Source of the DNA: Plazaster borealis
Lineage: Eukaryota; Echinodermata; Asteroidea; Forcipulatida; Labidiasteridae
Direction of reading: 5' to 3'
DNA length: 64,000 nt
NCBI GenBank assembly: GCA_021014325.1
Contig: CM037458.1
Span: 24,411,063-24,475,062, forward strand
Numbering within the stretch: position 1 is the first letter of the stretch; the number at the start of each line of letters is the position of its first letter. Below are positions 62,585 through 64,000 of this stretch, piece after piece. Below the pieces are notes generated by a model. That model worked only from the letters and a program-made list of their open reading frames with translations, ran no database searches and had not been told where the DNA came from. The translations under genes and the position numbers were made by a program.

Positions 62585-64000
62585 GTAACTTCAATGTCTT
62601 AGGCTGTCACTAATTCTTTTCAGTTAAATGAGGCCGTTTTCAGAATCTTAAATGACCTATTGCTCTTGCTTGAATGTCTTAATTTGCCATTAAGTCTCAT
62701 ATTGTAGCAGATGTAGTGATGGTACTGATGAATGAGTGGGCACCAGATTGGATGTCTTTAAAAGTATTATCTAGGATTGTTCATATTTTGTTTGATCAAC
62801 CTTATACATGAAATACCAAACCTGTGAAAATTTGTGCTTAATCTGTTGTGTGAGAAGAGAAAAACCATGCACAATTTTCAGCATGTAAACACATTGTCCT
62901 TAATTTTAGATGTAACAACCGAAATCAGCTGTTGCGATTGTTTTCTCGAGTATGGCATTTCAGAGAGCAATATTTCAAAGAAAAAAATGGTTCTAGTATG
63001 AACTTCATAATCAGTAAGCTTTCAGACTAAAATTTAACAATGATGTTTTTTGTCCTTACCAATCCTGTTTGTTAACTTTATTAACTTTGAGTTGTGAGAT
63101 TGATGAGATTTGTCAAAGACTCTTCATTGCAGTAATCCTCCATTAGTAGTTTTCATGTGGATTGTATTCTGCAGATCGTTGGAAGCTCTGAGTATACAGT
63201 GCAACACATATTGGTGTATGGTCAAACCAAAATATTATACATATATTTCATTTCATTTTATTCGCCAGCAAACATTTAAAAACTCCTCAAAGGATCTACA
63301 AGAACAAACAATACAATAGTTTTAAGAAGAATACAAAAATGTAAAAATATTTAGCAAGTACATGTACTGAGCAACCCGGCTGGGCAGGCAGAACAACCTC
63401 CAGTGGGGGTGGTAACCTAAGTATATGAGTACAATATAGCAGAATATAATCATGAGGTGAATTCTGGACTGTTCGGAAGCTGAGTGATTATATTCTGCAA
63501 TATTGTAGTCATATGCATCCAATATTTGTACAATATTTTGGTTTTACCATACACACTGATAATGTGTTAAGAACATTTTACCAAGAGCTTCCCGCTGAAG
63601 AAATGGAACAGTCCAGAATTCAATGAGTTGCTTATTGTATGAATAAAATGCATCCTATATTTATTTTATATACAGCTCACATATATCCTTGTCATGTGAT
63701 TTGTTTCATATAATTCATAATTTGTTTGAAAAATATATAACACAAAGTTCTCAACAATTTATAATATATTTCAACAATAAGGTATTAAACGGCTGATAAA
63801 GACATAGATGGAGCTGTTTATTAAGACCTGTTTGCTAAAGCACATTCATAGCAATACAAACGCGCTAATATTGTGTAACGCAATCAATACATACGGTACT
63901 CGATGTAAAATCTATCAGTACTCTTGAAGGTTAGCTGCGAAGCTTCCTAAGCATTTATCAATTTAGGACTCCTATATTAAATTTTGGTGTATCAAGTTAT
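62585..64000. other. LHPP-like intron, right edge
   Basis: AT-rich sequence with no recognised exon, RNA or known repeat. GTATGGTCAAACCAAAATATT (63217-63237, with a one-base break from its mirror at 63533-63552, AATATTTTGGTTTTACCATAC) brackets a roughly 335-bp stretch whose halves look partly complementary (for example GACTGTTCGGAAGC and its neighbours near 63470), suggesting a fold-back element. Confidence 0.35.

Overview
The window is AT-rich metazoan DNA: intron-rich genes with GT..AG splice sites, tRNA-derived SINEs, an L2/CR1-like LINE, fold-back MITEs and large minisatellite arrays. The repeat types and the genes suggest a marine invertebrate deuterostome, most likely an echinoderm or possibly a hemichordate. 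The species cannot be fixed by eye. There are no prokaryotic features.

Three genes can be supported from the sequence. (1) nAChR gene A (32403-50015, minus strand) is a nicotinic acetylcholine receptor-like Cys-loop subunit. Seven coding exons can be spliced in frame to 516 aa, from a signal-peptide exon at 50015 to a TGA at 32403. It has an alpha7-like channel pore but lacks the vicinal Cys pair of alpha subunits. (2) nAChR gene B (26192 down to 8707 and probably beyond the left edge, minus strand) is a tandem paralogue. I find only its first two exons, and they have exactly the same lengths (70 and 149 coding bases) and phases as gene A. The two genes lie head-to-tail with about 6 kb between them, and each has a very long first intron (about 17.3 and 13.5 kb). 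(3) An LHPP-like HAD phosphatase (plus strand) is represented by two internal exons at 57015-57192 and 62521-62584. Its 5' exons were not found and its 3' exons lie beyond the right edge.

Layout. 1-1005: a 142-bp satellite-like tandem array. 1685-1846: a possible coding exon of unknown identity (minus). 2126-2796: a transposon-like element with terminal inverted repeats. 8707-26192: gene B exons 1-2; the intron holds a 3-kb minisatellite built on a 23-bp unit (10.7-13.75 kb), a 0.5-kb TATC microsatellite and two SINE copies. 26.2-32.4 kb: intergenic, with a GC-rich 224-bp MITE. 32.4-50.0 kb: gene A; its introns hold a SINE, a palindromic TTAA MITE and small repeats. 50.0-50.76 kb: spacer. 50.76-53.0 kb: a 67-bp tandem array, then exactly 500 Ns, then a 72-bp tandem array (53.5-57.0 kb). 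That second array runs into the splice acceptor of the first LHPP-like exon, so its last copy supplies the polypyrimidine tract. 57.2-62.5 kb: an LHPP intron packed with a fold-back element, two abutting TTAA MITEs, an L2-like LINE with an intact 1059-aa ORF, and a SINE.

Most other open reading frames are short, or are by-products of tandem repeats, and are not annotated as genes. The main items worth follow-up are the paired nAChR genes with their unusual subunit chemistry, and the minisatellite that carries splice-acceptor-like sequence in every unit and ends at an exon.
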